Source: Methylobacterium sp. J-067
GTDB lineage: Bacteria; Pseudomonadota; Alphaproteobacteria; Rhizobiales; Beijerinckiaceae
NCBI RefSeq assembly: GCF_022829465.1
Contig: NZ_JAKSXZ010000123.1
Coordinates: 61,835 to 125,834 of the forward strand
Direction: 5' to 3'
DNA length: 64,000 nucleotides
Shown: positions 17,303 through 25,123 of the stretch, in pieces
Numbering within the stretch: the stretch's first letter is position 1
How the letters are laid out: every line of letters begins with the position of its first letter
Program-made: the position numbers and the translations under genes
Notes under the pieces: model-generated
Seen by the model: only the letters and a program-made list of their open reading frames with translations
The model's database searches: none
What the model was told of the DNA's origin: nothing

Positions 17303-17426
17303 CGCGCGATTCCGTCCCCGGTCACGGACGGGGAGCCGCCTGATTCCGGGCGGTGCAGGCTTACGGCAGGCGCGGCCCGCGGAAAACCGCAGGCCGCGCC
17401 TCGCCCACAACCGGCGGCGGGTCGTG

Positions 17427-18203
17427 TCAGTGGATCGCGTCGATGATCTTCGCCTTGGGGCTTGCATCCGGCGCGGGCGAGGAGCCGGCGACGAGGGTGC
17501 TGCCCGGCTTCGCCACGGTGAGCGCGATGGCGATGAGGGCCAGGATCGCCGCGAGGCTGGCGGGGAACAGGAAGGCCATCTCGCCGAAGCGGTAATCGAG
17601 CAGGCCGCCGAGCACGGCGCCGGTGCTGAGGCCCGCCCAGAGCGGCGCCTGGATCCAGAAGGAGGGCGCCACGGTGCCCATCAGCAGGTTGGCGCAGCCG
17701 GTGCCGAACCGAACCACGGCGCCGGTCACGTAGGTGAGGGCCAGGGAGCGGCCGCCCTCGTCCTGAAGGGTGGCGTTCTGCAGGCCGAGCGCCAGCACGA
17801 TCGGGTAGGCATGGAGCGGATAGGCGAAGGTGCCCCAGGGCATGAGCAGGCCGGCGGCGAGCAGGGCCGCCTGCATCGTCAACAGCACCGAGAGCCGCCA
17901 GCGGCCCACCGCCGCCGCGATCAGCGTGCCGAGGAAGGCGCCGAAGCAGAACACCGCGATGGTGCTCGCCACGCGGGTAACGTTGTCCCAGTCGCCGTTC
18001 GCCACCGCCACGCCGAAGCGGGTGGTGTTGCCCGACATGAACGACATGAAGAGCTGCGAGAATTCGAGGAAGCCGATGGAATCGGCGGTCCCGGCGAGCA
18101 TCGCCAGGGCGATGGCGAAGAACAGGCGGGACCGTGGATCGGCGGGGAACGACTTGTCCTCCGGGGCTCTGGACTTGTCCTTCTCGATCCGCTCGTTGAC
18201 CAT
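17427..18203 (-). CDS. YoaK/DUF1275-family membrane protein
   Basis: A 258-aa inner-membrane protein with six to seven helices. Family marks are ALAMLAGTADSIGFLEFSQLFMSFMSGNTTR near the N-terminus and QNATLQDEGGRSLALTYVTGAVVRFGT in the middle. Function of this family is unknown; some members are linked to amino acid or small-solute transport. The start ATG follows GGGGGGTGACGC. The polar, alanine/serine-rich tail is cytoplasmic or disordered. It sits between the ParA-like gene and a methyltransferase on the same strand with gaps of 124 and 68 bp. Confidence 0.85.
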   Translation of the reverse strand: MVNERIEKDKSRAPEDKSFPADPRSRLFFAIALAMLAGTADSIGFLEFSQLFMSFMSGNTTRFGVAVANGDWDNVTRVASTIAVFCFGAFLGTLIAAAVGRWRLSVLLTMQAALLAAGLLMPWGTFAYPLHAYPIVLALGLQNATLQDEGGRSLALTYVTGAVVRFGTGCANLLMGTVAPSFWIQAPLWAGLSTGAVLGGLLDYRFGEMAFLFPASLAAILALIAIALTVAKPGSTLVAGSSPAPDASPKAKIIDAIH

Positions 18204-18271
18204 GCGTCACCCCCCGTGACTAAGGCCGCCCCATGGCGGCCGACCTTTAATGGACGGAGCCGGCCGAGGTT

Positions 18272-19213
18272 TCATCCAAGCACGGGTTGCAGGGCGGCAA
18301 TGCGACCGGGCACCGGCCTTCCCCCCTCGAACCGGACCGTCGCCTCGCGTAGCACCCGCACCGCGAGACCGGCCGCCCCGGCCGCCGCGAGCACGTGAGC
18401 ATCCGCATGGGCGTAGCGTCCGTCCGTGCCGAGGCGCACCGGAGGGTCCGCCTCGCCCTCCGGCGGCGACTGGATCGTGAAGGCCGCCCATCCGCCCGGC
18501 CGGAGCACGCGGGCGATGCCGGCGAGGATCGGCGCGAGGTCGGCACAGTAGATGAACACGTCCGCCGCGAGGCAGAGATCGGCTGATTCCGCCGGCTCGT
18601 CCCTCAGGAACGCCCCGAGTTCGGCCGCGACGAGCCTGTCGTAGCAGCCCTTGGCGCAGGCCTGCGCCAGCATGGCCGGCGACAGGTCGACGCCCGTGAG
18701 GCGCCCGGTCCGATGGGCGAGGGCCGCCCCGGCGAGGCCGGTGCCGCAGCCGAGATCGAGGGCGGCTTCGAAGCGCGCCGGCGCGGCGGGCAGCACCTCC
18801 GCCACGAGGGCCGGCCCGACATAGCGCAACCCCTCCACGAGGTGGCGCTCGAAGCGCGGCGCGTAACCGTCGAACAGGGCGCGGACATAGGCGGGGGTGA
18901 GGGCGGCCCCCTCCCCCATCCCGAGCCGGGCGAGATGCAGCCCGGCGCCGATCCGATCCTCCGGGTCGAGGCCGCGCGCCGTCCCGTAGGCCGCGAGCGC
19001 GGCCTCCCGCTCGGCGGCCTCACGGGTGGCGGCGAACAGCGCCTCCCGCGCCCGCCCGAGGAGCAGCCATGCCGGGGCGTAGCGTGGGGCGATCTCCACC
19101 GCCTGGGCAGCGAGGTCGGCGCAGGCGGCCGCGTCGCCCTCCGCGAGGCAGGCCTCGGCGTAGCGATAACGGCGGTCGGCGAGGAGATCGCCGGAACTCT
19201 GGGGGACGTACAT
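18272..19213 (-). CDS. SAM-dependent methyltransferase with N-terminal TPR-like helices
   Basis: A 313-aa protein. Residues about 1-95 form alpha-helical TPR-like repeats (YRYAEACLAEGDAAACADLAAQAVEIAPRYAPAWLLLGRA); residues about 130-250 are a class-I methyltransferase fold with LDLGCGTGLAGAALA (SAM site), LTGVDLSP, and VLRPGGWAAFTIQSP. The substrate is unknown; such proteins are often annotated as trans-aconitate- or NodS-like methyltransferases without proof. It is divergent from the exonuclease-ligase operon, with only 79 bp between the two starts, so the two promoters must overlap. Confidence 0.85.
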   Translation of the reverse strand: MYVPQSSGDLLADRRYRYAEACLAEGDAAACADLAAQAVEIAPRYAPAWLLLGRAREALFAATREAAEREAALAAYGTARGLDPEDRIGAGLHLARLGMGEGAALTPAYVRALFDGYAPRFERHLVEGLRYVGPALVAEVLPAAPARFEAALDLGCGTGLAGAALAHRTGRLTGVDLSPAMLAQACAKGCYDRLVAAELGAFLRDEPAESADLCLAADVFIYCADLAPILAGIARVLRPGGWAAFTIQSPPEGEADPPVRLGTDGRYAHADAHVLAAAGAAGLAVRVLREATVRFEGGRPVPGRIAALQPVLG

Positions 19214-19292
19214 GCGTCGAACAGGGTTTCAGAAGGACTCGCCCTTTTGCGGGCGCGGGGCGGAGCCCCGCAAGGTGTCTGATCGAGGGTCG

Positions 19293-20339
19293 ATGTCCAC
19301 ACGCGCGAGCGATCTGCTCACCCTCACCCGCGAGGGGCTCTACTGCCCCCTCGGGCAATTCCACGTCGACCCGACCTGGCCGGCGGCGCGGGCGCTCATC
19401 ACCCACGGCCATGCCGACCATGCCCGCGCCGGCCACGCCCATGTGATGGCCACCCCCGAGACCCTGCGGATCATGGCCGTGCGCTACGGCGAGGACTTTT
19501 GCGGCTCCTCGCAGGAGGCCAAGCTCGGGGAGACCCTGCGCGTCGGCGACGTTTCCGTGCGCTTCGTGCCGGCGGGGCACGTCCTCGGCTCGGCGCAGAT
19601 CGTCATCGAGCATGAGGGCGTGCGGGTCGTCGTCTCGGGCGACTACAAGCGCGCCCCGGACCCGACCTGCCTGCCCTTCGAGGTCGTGCCCTGCGACGTG
19701 TTCATCACCGAGGCGACCTTCGGCCTGCCGGTCTTCACCCATCCCGACACGCGGGGCGAAGTGCGCAAGCTCATCGCGTCCCAGAGGCTCTTCCCCGAGC
19801 GCGCCCACATCGTCGGCGCCTATGCCCTCGGCAAGGCGCAGCGGGTGATGGCGCTCCTGCGCGAGGAGGGCTGGGACGGGCCGATCCATCTCCACGGGGC
19901 GATGGAGAAGCTGACCGACCTCTACAAGCGCGAGGGCATTCCGCTGGGCGAGACGCGCAAGGTGGTGGCCGCCGAGCGCAAGGACCTGGCGGGCGCCATC
20001 GTGATCTGCCCGCCCTCCTCCATCCAGGACGTGTGGTCGCGCAAGTTCCCCGACCCGGTCACCTGCTTCGCCTCCGGCTGGATGCGGGTGCGCGCCCGCG
20101 CCCGGCAGAAGGGCGTGGAACTGCCCCTCGTGATCTCCGACCACGCCGACTGGCCGGACCTGTGCCGGACCATCCGCGAGACCGGGGCGGGCGAGGTCTG
20201 GGTGACGCATGGGCAGGAGGACGCCCTGGTCCATTGGTGCGGCAGCGTGGGCATCCGGGCCAAGCCCCTGCATCTCCTCGGCTACGGCGACGACGGCGAG
20301 GCCGAGCCCGTGGCGGCCGGCACGGAGGAGGCGGCGTGA
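19293..20339 (+). CDS. Ligase-associated DNA damage response exonuclease (MBL fold)
   Basis: A 348-aa metallo-beta-lactamase/beta-CASP-like nuclease of the family that travels with bacterial ATP-dependent ligases (SNM1/Artemis relatives). The zinc site ITHGHADHARAG (HxHxDH, 38-43), GHVLGSAQI, SGDYKRAPDPT, and C-terminal SDHADWPDL with DEVWVTHGQED-like ending are visible. Start chosen at ATG 19293 after GAGGG; an upstream ATG in the same frame (19212) would overlap the divergent methyltransferase start. Its stop overlaps the ligase start as GTGA. Confidence 0.9.
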   Translation: MSTRASDLLTLTREGLYCPLGQFHVDPTWPAARALITHGHADHARAGHAHVMATPETLRIMAVRYGEDFCGSSQEAKLGETLRVGDVSVRFVPAGHVLGSAQIVIEHEGVRVVVSGDYKRAPDPTCLPFEVVPCDVFITEATFGLPVFTHPDTRGEVRKLIASQRLFPERAHIVGAYALGKAQRVMALLREEGWDGPIHLHGAMEKLTDLYKREGIPLGETRKVVAAERKDLAGAIVICPPSSIQDVWSRKFPDPVTCFASGWMRVRARARQKGVELPLVISDHADWPDLCRTIRETGAGEVWVTHGQEDALVHWCGSVGIRAKPLHLLGYGDDGEAEPVAAGTEEAA

Positions 20340-22042
20340 ACGACTTCGCCCACCTCCTCGACCGCCTCGGCTACGAGCCCCGCCGCAACGCCAAGCTGCG
20401 GCTGCTGCAGGATTACTTCGCCCGGACGCCCGACCCGGAGCGCGGCTATGCCCTCGGCGCCATGACCGGCTCGCTGAGCTTCCGCGAGGCCAAGCCGGCG
20501 CTGATCCGGGGGCTGGTGGAGGCACGCATCGACCCGGTGCTGTTCCGCCTGTCGCACAATTACGTCGGCGACCTCGCCGAGACGACGGCCTTGATCTGGC
20601 CCGCGCCGGCCGAGGCTGACGGGGCCGGCATCGGCCACAACAATCCCCCTCCCCCGAGCCTCGCGGAGGTGGTGGAGACCCTGGCCAGTACGGCGAAGAA
20701 GGACCTGCCCGGCCATCTCGCCACTTGGCTCGACGCGCTGGACGAGACCGGGCGCTGGGCGCTCCTGAAGCTCGTCACGGGCAACCTCCGCGTCGGCGTC
20801 TCGGCGCGGCTCGCCAAGACGGCGGTCGGGGCGCTGGGCGGGCACGAAGCGGATGCCGTCGAGGAGGTGTGGCACGGGCTGGAGCCGCCCTTCGCCAGCC
20901 TGTTCGCCTGGGTCGAGGGACGGGCCGAGCGCCCCGAGACCCTGAACCCGGCCCCCTTCCGGCCGCCGATGCTCTCGCACCCGATCGAGGAGCGGGACGA
21001 CCTCGACAAGCTCGAGCCGGAGGCCTTCTCCGCCGAGTGGAAATGGGACGGCATCCGCGTGCAGCTCGTCGGCGGGCGCGACCGCGAGGGCGTGCAGGTG
21101 GGACGGGTCTATTCCCGTACCGGCGAGGACATCACCGGGGCCTTCCCCGACCTCGCGGAGGCGATCACCTTCGAAGGGGCGCTGGACGGCGAGTTGCTGA
21201 TCCTGCGCGAGGGCCGGGTGCAGAGCTTCAACGTGCTGCAGCAGCGGCTCAACCGGAAATCCGTGACGGGCAAGCTGCTGGAGGAGTTCCCGGCGCATGT
21301 GCGCGCCTACGACCTGCTCGCGAGCGAGGGCGAGGATCTGCGGCCCGAGCCGTTCTCGGCGAGGCGGGAGCGGCTGGAGGCGGTGATCCGCCGCCTCGAC
21401 CACGCCCGCATCGACATCTCGCCCCTCGTGCCCTTCGCGGATTGGGACGCGCTGGCCGCCGCCCGAGCCGACCCGGCCTCCGTGGGCGCCGGGGAGGATG
21501 CGGACGCGATCGAGGGCGTGATGCTCAAGCGCCGCAACAGCGTCTACCTGCCCGGCCGCCCCAAGGGCCCGTGGTGGAAGTGGAAGCGCGAGCCGCATAT
21601 CGTGGACGCGGTGATGATGTATGCCCAGCGCGGGCACGGGAAGCGCTCGTCCTTCTACTCGGACTACACGTTCGGCGTGTGGCGCGAAGCGCCGGAGGGC
21701 GGCGACGAGCTGGTGCCGGTGGGCAAGGCCTATCACGGCTTCACCGACGCGGAACTCGCCAAGCTCGACCGCTACGTCCGCAACCACACGACCAAGCGCT
21801 TCGGCCCGGTGCGGGAGGTCGCCTACGGGCCCGAGGCCGGGCTGGTGCTGGAAATCGCCTTCGAGGGTGTGCAACGCTCCACCCGCCACAAGTCGGGGGT
21901 GGCGATGCGCTTCCCCCGCGTCAGCCGCATCCGCTGGGACAAGCCCCCGGCGGAGGCGGACCGGATCGACGTGCTGGAGCGCATCCTCGCCCGGGGCGAG
22001 ACGGAGATCGCCCCCGGCGCCAGCCTGCAGGAGGACGCATGA
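20336..22042 (+). CDS. ATP-dependent DNA ligase (PP_1105-type, repair-associated)
   Basis: A 568-aa ATP-dependent ligase. The N-terminal all-helical DNA-binding domain (about 1-200) is followed by the adenylation domain with the AMP-accepting Lys236 in EWKWDGIRVQ (motif I), RTGEDITGAFPDL (motif Ia/III region), LDGELLI (motif III), DADAIEGVMLKRRNSVY (motif IV) and KGPWWKWKREP (motif V), then an OB-fold. The start is a GTG overlapping the exonuclease stop by four bases. This ligase family is distinct from LigD; it lacks polymerase and phosphoesterase domains. The helicase and PdeM nuclease that accompany it elsewhere are not seen here. Confidence 0.92.
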   Translation: MNDFAHLLDRLGYEPRRNAKLRLLQDYFARTPDPERGYALGAMTGSLSFREAKPALIRGLVEARIDPVLFRLSHNYVGDLAETTALIWPAPAEADGAGIGHNNPPPPSLAEVVETLASTAKKDLPGHLATWLDALDETGRWALLKLVTGNLRVGVSARLAKTAVGALGGHEADAVEEVWHGLEPPFASLFAWVEGRAERPETLNPAPFRPPMLSHPIEERDDLDKLEPEAFSAEWKWDGIRVQLVGGRDREGVQVGRVYSRTGEDITGAFPDLAEAITFEGALDGELLILREGRVQSFNVLQQRLNRKSVTGKLLEEFPAHVRAYDLLASEGEDLRPEPFSARRERLEAVIRRLDHARIDISPLVPFADWDALAAARADPASVGAGEDADAIEGVMLKRRNSVYLPGRPKGPWWKWKREPHIVDAVMMYAQRGHGKRSSFYSDYTFGVWREAPEGGDELVPVGKAYHGFTDAELAKLDRYVRNHTTKRFGPVREVAYGPEAGLVLEIAFEGVQRSTRHKSGVAMRFPRVSRIRWDKPPAEADRIDVLERILARGETEIAPGASLQEDA

Positions 22043-22506
22043 GGAGCGGTCGATTCGGACGGGTCGAGGCGTTGTCCTCCGGGCCGGTGACGCAGCAGGC
22101 GAGCGGCCGGCTCATCGTCGCCACGCCCGGCCAGGGCTTCACCGACATCACCGCCGCCATCGCCGGCTTCGTGCACGAGAGCGGCATCGGGAACGGCCTC
22201 GCCAGCGTGTTCTGCCGGCACACCTCGGCCTCCCTCACCATCCAGGAGAACGCCGACCCGGACGTGCAGACCGACCTCCTCACCGCCCTCGACGGCCTCG
22301 CCCCCCGGCACGATGCCTATGTCCACGGTTCGGAGGGACCGGACGACATGCCCGCCCATATCCGCACCATGGTCACGGATTCGGGCCTCGTGGTCCCGGT
22401 CGTCGGCGGCCGGCTCGCCCTCGGCACGTGGCAGGGGATCTACCTGATCGAGCACCGCGACCGCCCGCACCGCCGGGAGGTGCTGCTGACGGCGATGGGC
22501 GGGTAG
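22039..22506 (+). CDS. yjbQ: YjbQ/UPF0047 family protein
   Basis: A 155-aa protein of the YjbQ family (trimeric beta-barrel, often called secondary thiamine-phosphate synthase enzyme because it can replace ThiE weakly). Family marks are FCRHTSASLTIQENADPDV, HGSEGPDDMPAHIRTM, and GTWQGIYLIEHRDRPHRREV. Its ATG overlaps the ligase stop (ATGA) and is preceded by GGAGGACGC, so it is the third gene of a coupled operon with exonuclease and ligase. Association with repair genes is unusual for this family. Confidence 0.9.
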   Translation: MRSGRFGRVEALSSGPVTQQASGRLIVATPGQGFTDITAAIAGFVHESGIGNGLASVFCRHTSASLTIQENADPDVQTDLLTALDGLAPRHDAYVHGSEGPDDMPAHIRTMVTDSGLVVPVVGGRLALGTWQGIYLIEHRDRPHRREVLLTAMGG

Positions 22507-22529
22507 GCTCGAAACATTCAGGAACACAC

Positions 22530-22564
22530 CCCGCCTTAACGGTCTCGAAACCATAAACGGCGGG
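22530..22564. promoter_or_regulatory. Nested palindrome before the flagellar-type gene
   Basis: CCCGCC (22530-22535) and GGCGGG (22559-22564) flank an inner GGT (22541-22543)/ACC (22550-22552) pair, separated by AT-rich stretches TTAAC and ATAAAC. The near-repeat TCGAAAC occurs at 22509 and 22545. It lies 50 bp upstream of the hook-type gene and just after yjbQ; it may be an operator or an mRNA end. Only the symmetry is seen. Confidence 0.3.
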
Positions 22565-22614
22565 CCGGCACCCGCCCCGATCCGCGCGGGACGTCCGGGC
22601 AGGACGACGACGCC

Positions 22615-23406
22615 ATGAGCCTCCTCGACGCGGTCTCGAATTCCACCAGCGGCCTCTCCGCCCAGGCCTTCGCCCTCAACAACATCTCCGGCAACATCGC
22701 CAATTCCTCGACGGCGGGGTTCAAGAGCACGGAGACGCATTTCGCCGATCTCCTCGCCGAGACGGAGGCCGGCTCGCAGCCGGCGGGGGGCGTCTCCCTC
22801 AGTTCCCGCTCCAGCCTACAATTGCAGGGTACCATCGCCTCCACCGGGGTCTCGACCAACCTCGCGATCTCCGGCGACGGCTACTTCATCGTGAAGGCCA
22901 ACACCGGCTCCACCGCCACGCCGAGCTTCGGCGGCGAGACGGGCTACACCCGCCGCGGCGACTTTTCGGCGGATGCCAACGGCTATCTCGTGAACGGGGC
23001 GGGCTATTACCTGTTCGCCGGCCCCTCGGCGAGCGCGCCGGTCCAGGTCGCCACGGGCAGCGCCGCGCCGGCCAGCCTCGCGATCTCAGCGGCCGGCTCG
23101 ATCACCGCCACCAACGCCGACGGCAGCACCAAGAGCCTCGGCACGATGACGCTCGCCCAGTTCGACAGCCCGGAGACCCTCGCCCCCCTCGACGGCGGCA
23201 CCTACCTCGCCACCGACACGTCGGGCACCCCGAGCTACGGCCTCGCCGGGTCGAGCGTCACCGCCGGCTCCATCGAGCAGTCGAATGCCAGCATCTCGGA
23301 CCAGTTCGCCAAGATGATCGAGACGCAGCAGGCCTACAGCGCCAACACAAAGGTGCTGAACGCTGCCAACGAGATGCTGCAGGACGCCCTCACCATGTAC
23401 GTGTGA
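22615..23406 (+). CDS. Flagellar rod/hook-type protein (FlgE/FlgF/FlgG family), solitary
   Basis: A 263-aa axial flagellar protein. The N-terminal rod domain (SLLDAVSNSTSGLSAQAFAL, then NNISGNIANSSTAGFKSTETHF) and C-terminal domain (GSIEQSNASISDQFAKMIETQQAYSANTKVLNAANEML) are intact and flank a short D1-type core rich in Gly, Ser and Thr. Length is closer to FlgG/FlgF (about 250) than to a full FlgE hook protein, but the wording of the core (SGDGYFIVKANTG, TRRGDFSADANGYLVN) fits any. No other flagellar gene lies in the window, so it may be a second copy or a specialised variant; a solitary locus is odd. Confidence 0.85.
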   Translation: MSLLDAVSNSTSGLSAQAFALNNISGNIANSSTAGFKSTETHFADLLAETEAGSQPAGGVSLSSRSSLQLQGTIASTGVSTNLAISGDGYFIVKANTGSTATPSFGGETGYTRRGDFSADANGYLVNGAGYYLFAGPSASAPVQVATGSAAPASLAISAAGSITATNADGSTKSLGTMTLAQFDSPETLAPLDGGTYLATDTSGTPSYGLAGSSVTAGSIEQSNASISDQFAKMIETQQAYSANTKVLNAANEMLQDALTMYV

Positions 23407-23412
23407 GGCGTC

Positions 23413-24999
23413 TTACAGGAACTTCAGCGGGTCCGTCTCCGGCGGCGCGGGGGCGACGTCGTTGCGGTTCCACCAGCCGCCGCCCAGCGCCACGAACAGG
23501 GCCGCCGTGTCGGCATATTGCGTGGCGCGGGCCGAGGCCGAGGTGACCAGCGCCGAGAGATAGCCCTGCTGCGCGATCAGCACCTGCGACGAGTTCACGG
23601 CGCCCGCCGTGTATTGCTTGCGGATCAGCTCCAGGCTCTGGCCCGTCGCCTTCTCGGCGGCCTGGGCGGCGGCCACCGCCCTGGCGTCGGCCTGGAGGGC
23701 GCGCAGCGCGTCGGCGACGTTCTGGAAGGCGGTGATCACGATCGCCTTGTACTGCGCCTGGGCCTGGTTCAGGCTCTCCTCCGAGGCCCGCTGGCGGCGG
23801 AACAGGGTGCCCGCGTCGAAGATCGGCGCCGTCGTCTGGCCGATGATCGTGAAGAAGGCTGCGCCGGGATTCGTCACGTTGGCGAGACGCACCGCGCTCG
23901 ATCCGCCGGTCACCCCGATGTTGAATTGCGGCAGGCGGTTGGCCACCGCCACGCCGACATTCGCGGAGGCCTGCTGCACCAGCGCCTCGGCCGCCTTCAC
24001 GTCCGGCCGCTGCTGCACGAGGCGCGAGGGCAGGCTGACGGGCAGCTTCGTCGGCAGGCGCAGCGACGCCAGGGCGAAGGTCTCCGACACCTCGTCCGAG
24101 GGCAGGCGCCCGGCCAGCGCCGTCAGCAGGTCGCGCTGGATCGCGAGCTGCTTCTCCAGGGGCGGCAGCAATTGCTGCGACAGCGCCAGCGCCGCCTGCT
24201 GCTGCACTACGTCCGCCCCGGCGATCTGCCCGAGGGACAATTGCTTGTTGTAGAGCCCCAGCACCTCGGTCTGGGCCTGGATCACCTTCTTGGTGGCGTC
24301 GATCTGCGCCCGCAGGGCCGCCTCCTGGATCGCCGCCGCCACCACGTTGGCCGTCAGGCTGAGATAGGCGGCCTCCAGCTGGAACCGCTGGTTCTCGGCC
24401 GTCGCCTCCAGGGATTCGATCTGCCGCCGGTCGGCCCCGAACACGTCGGGGTTGTAGGAGACCACCGCCTGCGGGGTGAAGAGCGAGTAGAGATACCGCG
24501 CCTGGTTGTTGAGCGGCGATTGCAGCTGCAGGCCCGGCGCCAGGGCTTCCTGCGCCTGGGGCGTGGCGGTGAGGGTCGGGTAGAGGGTGCCCTTCTGGGC
24601 CAGCACGTTCTGCTGCGCCACCCGCAACCCGGCCTGCGCGGCCTCTAGGTTCGGGTTGTTGGCGAACGCTTGCTCCACGAGGCGGTTGAGCGCCTTCGAG
24701 TGGAACAGGGTCCACCATTGCCCGGGGATGTCGGCGCCGGAGACGAAGCTCTGGTCCGCCGAGCCGCCCTGGCGGGTGCGCACCGTGTCGGCGGCGGAAG
24801 GGTTGGCCAGGGGCTCCTTGGTGTAGCGCGTGACCGGCGGCGCCTCGGGCGGGACGAAGTTTGGCCCCACGGCGCAGGCCGACAGCCACGCCGCCGCCAG
24901 CGATCCGGCGACGACGCCGCGCGTCGTCCGGGCCGCCGCGACCCGCCCGGCACCGTTCCGGCCCCTCCTCGTCATCATGCCCCCGCCGCGGTCCGACAC
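23413..24999 (-). CDS. RND efflux outer-membrane factor lipoprotein (NodT/OprM-type TolC family)
   Basis: A 528-aa outer-membrane channel of the TolC superfamily, third gene of an RND export operon. Lipobox AAWLSACAVGPNF places the acylated Cys near residue 42 of this long N-terminus. The two OEP repeats are visible, with VAAAIQEAALRAQIDATKKVIQAQTEVLGLYNKQLSLGQIAGADVVQQQAALA and ALVQQASANVGVAVANRLPQFNIGVTGG. The start is probably the GTG at 24999, eight bases after GAGGAG; the ATG pair at 24978/24975 is an alternative. It lies 124 bp after the pump gene. Confidence 0.9.
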   Translation of the reverse strand: MSDRGGGMMTRRGRNGAGRVAAARTTRGVVAGSLAAAWLSACAVGPNFVPPEAPPVTRYTKEPLANPSAADTVRTRQGGSADQSFVSGADIPGQWWTLFHSKALNRLVEQAFANNPNLEAAQAGLRVAQQNVLAQKGTLYPTLTATPQAQEALAPGLQLQSPLNNQARYLYSLFTPQAVVSYNPDVFGADRRQIESLEATAENQRFQLEAAYLSLTANVVAAAIQEAALRAQIDATKKVIQAQTEVLGLYNKQLSLGQIAGADVVQQQAALALSQQLLPPLEKQLAIQRDLLTALAGRLPSDEVSETFALASLRLPTKLPVSLPSRLVQQRPDVKAAEALVQQASANVGVAVANRLPQFNIGVTGGSSAVRLANVTNPGAAFFTIIGQTTAPIFDAGTLFRRQRASEESLNQAQAQYKAIVITAFQNVADALRALQADARAVAAAQAAEKATGQSLELIRKQYTAGAVNSSQVLIAQQGYLSALVTSASARATQYADTAALFVALGGGWWNRNDVAPAPPETDPLKFL

Positions 25000-25123
25000 C
25001 CGCTCCGCTCCTCGGGAAAAGGGCCGCCGGGACGGCCGGAGTCAATGCGGACCCCGCCCCGCCGGCCGAGTCGGCCCCACGCCTGTGGCCCGCCGGCCAC
25101 GGCGTCGCGCGCAAGGCCCGCCA

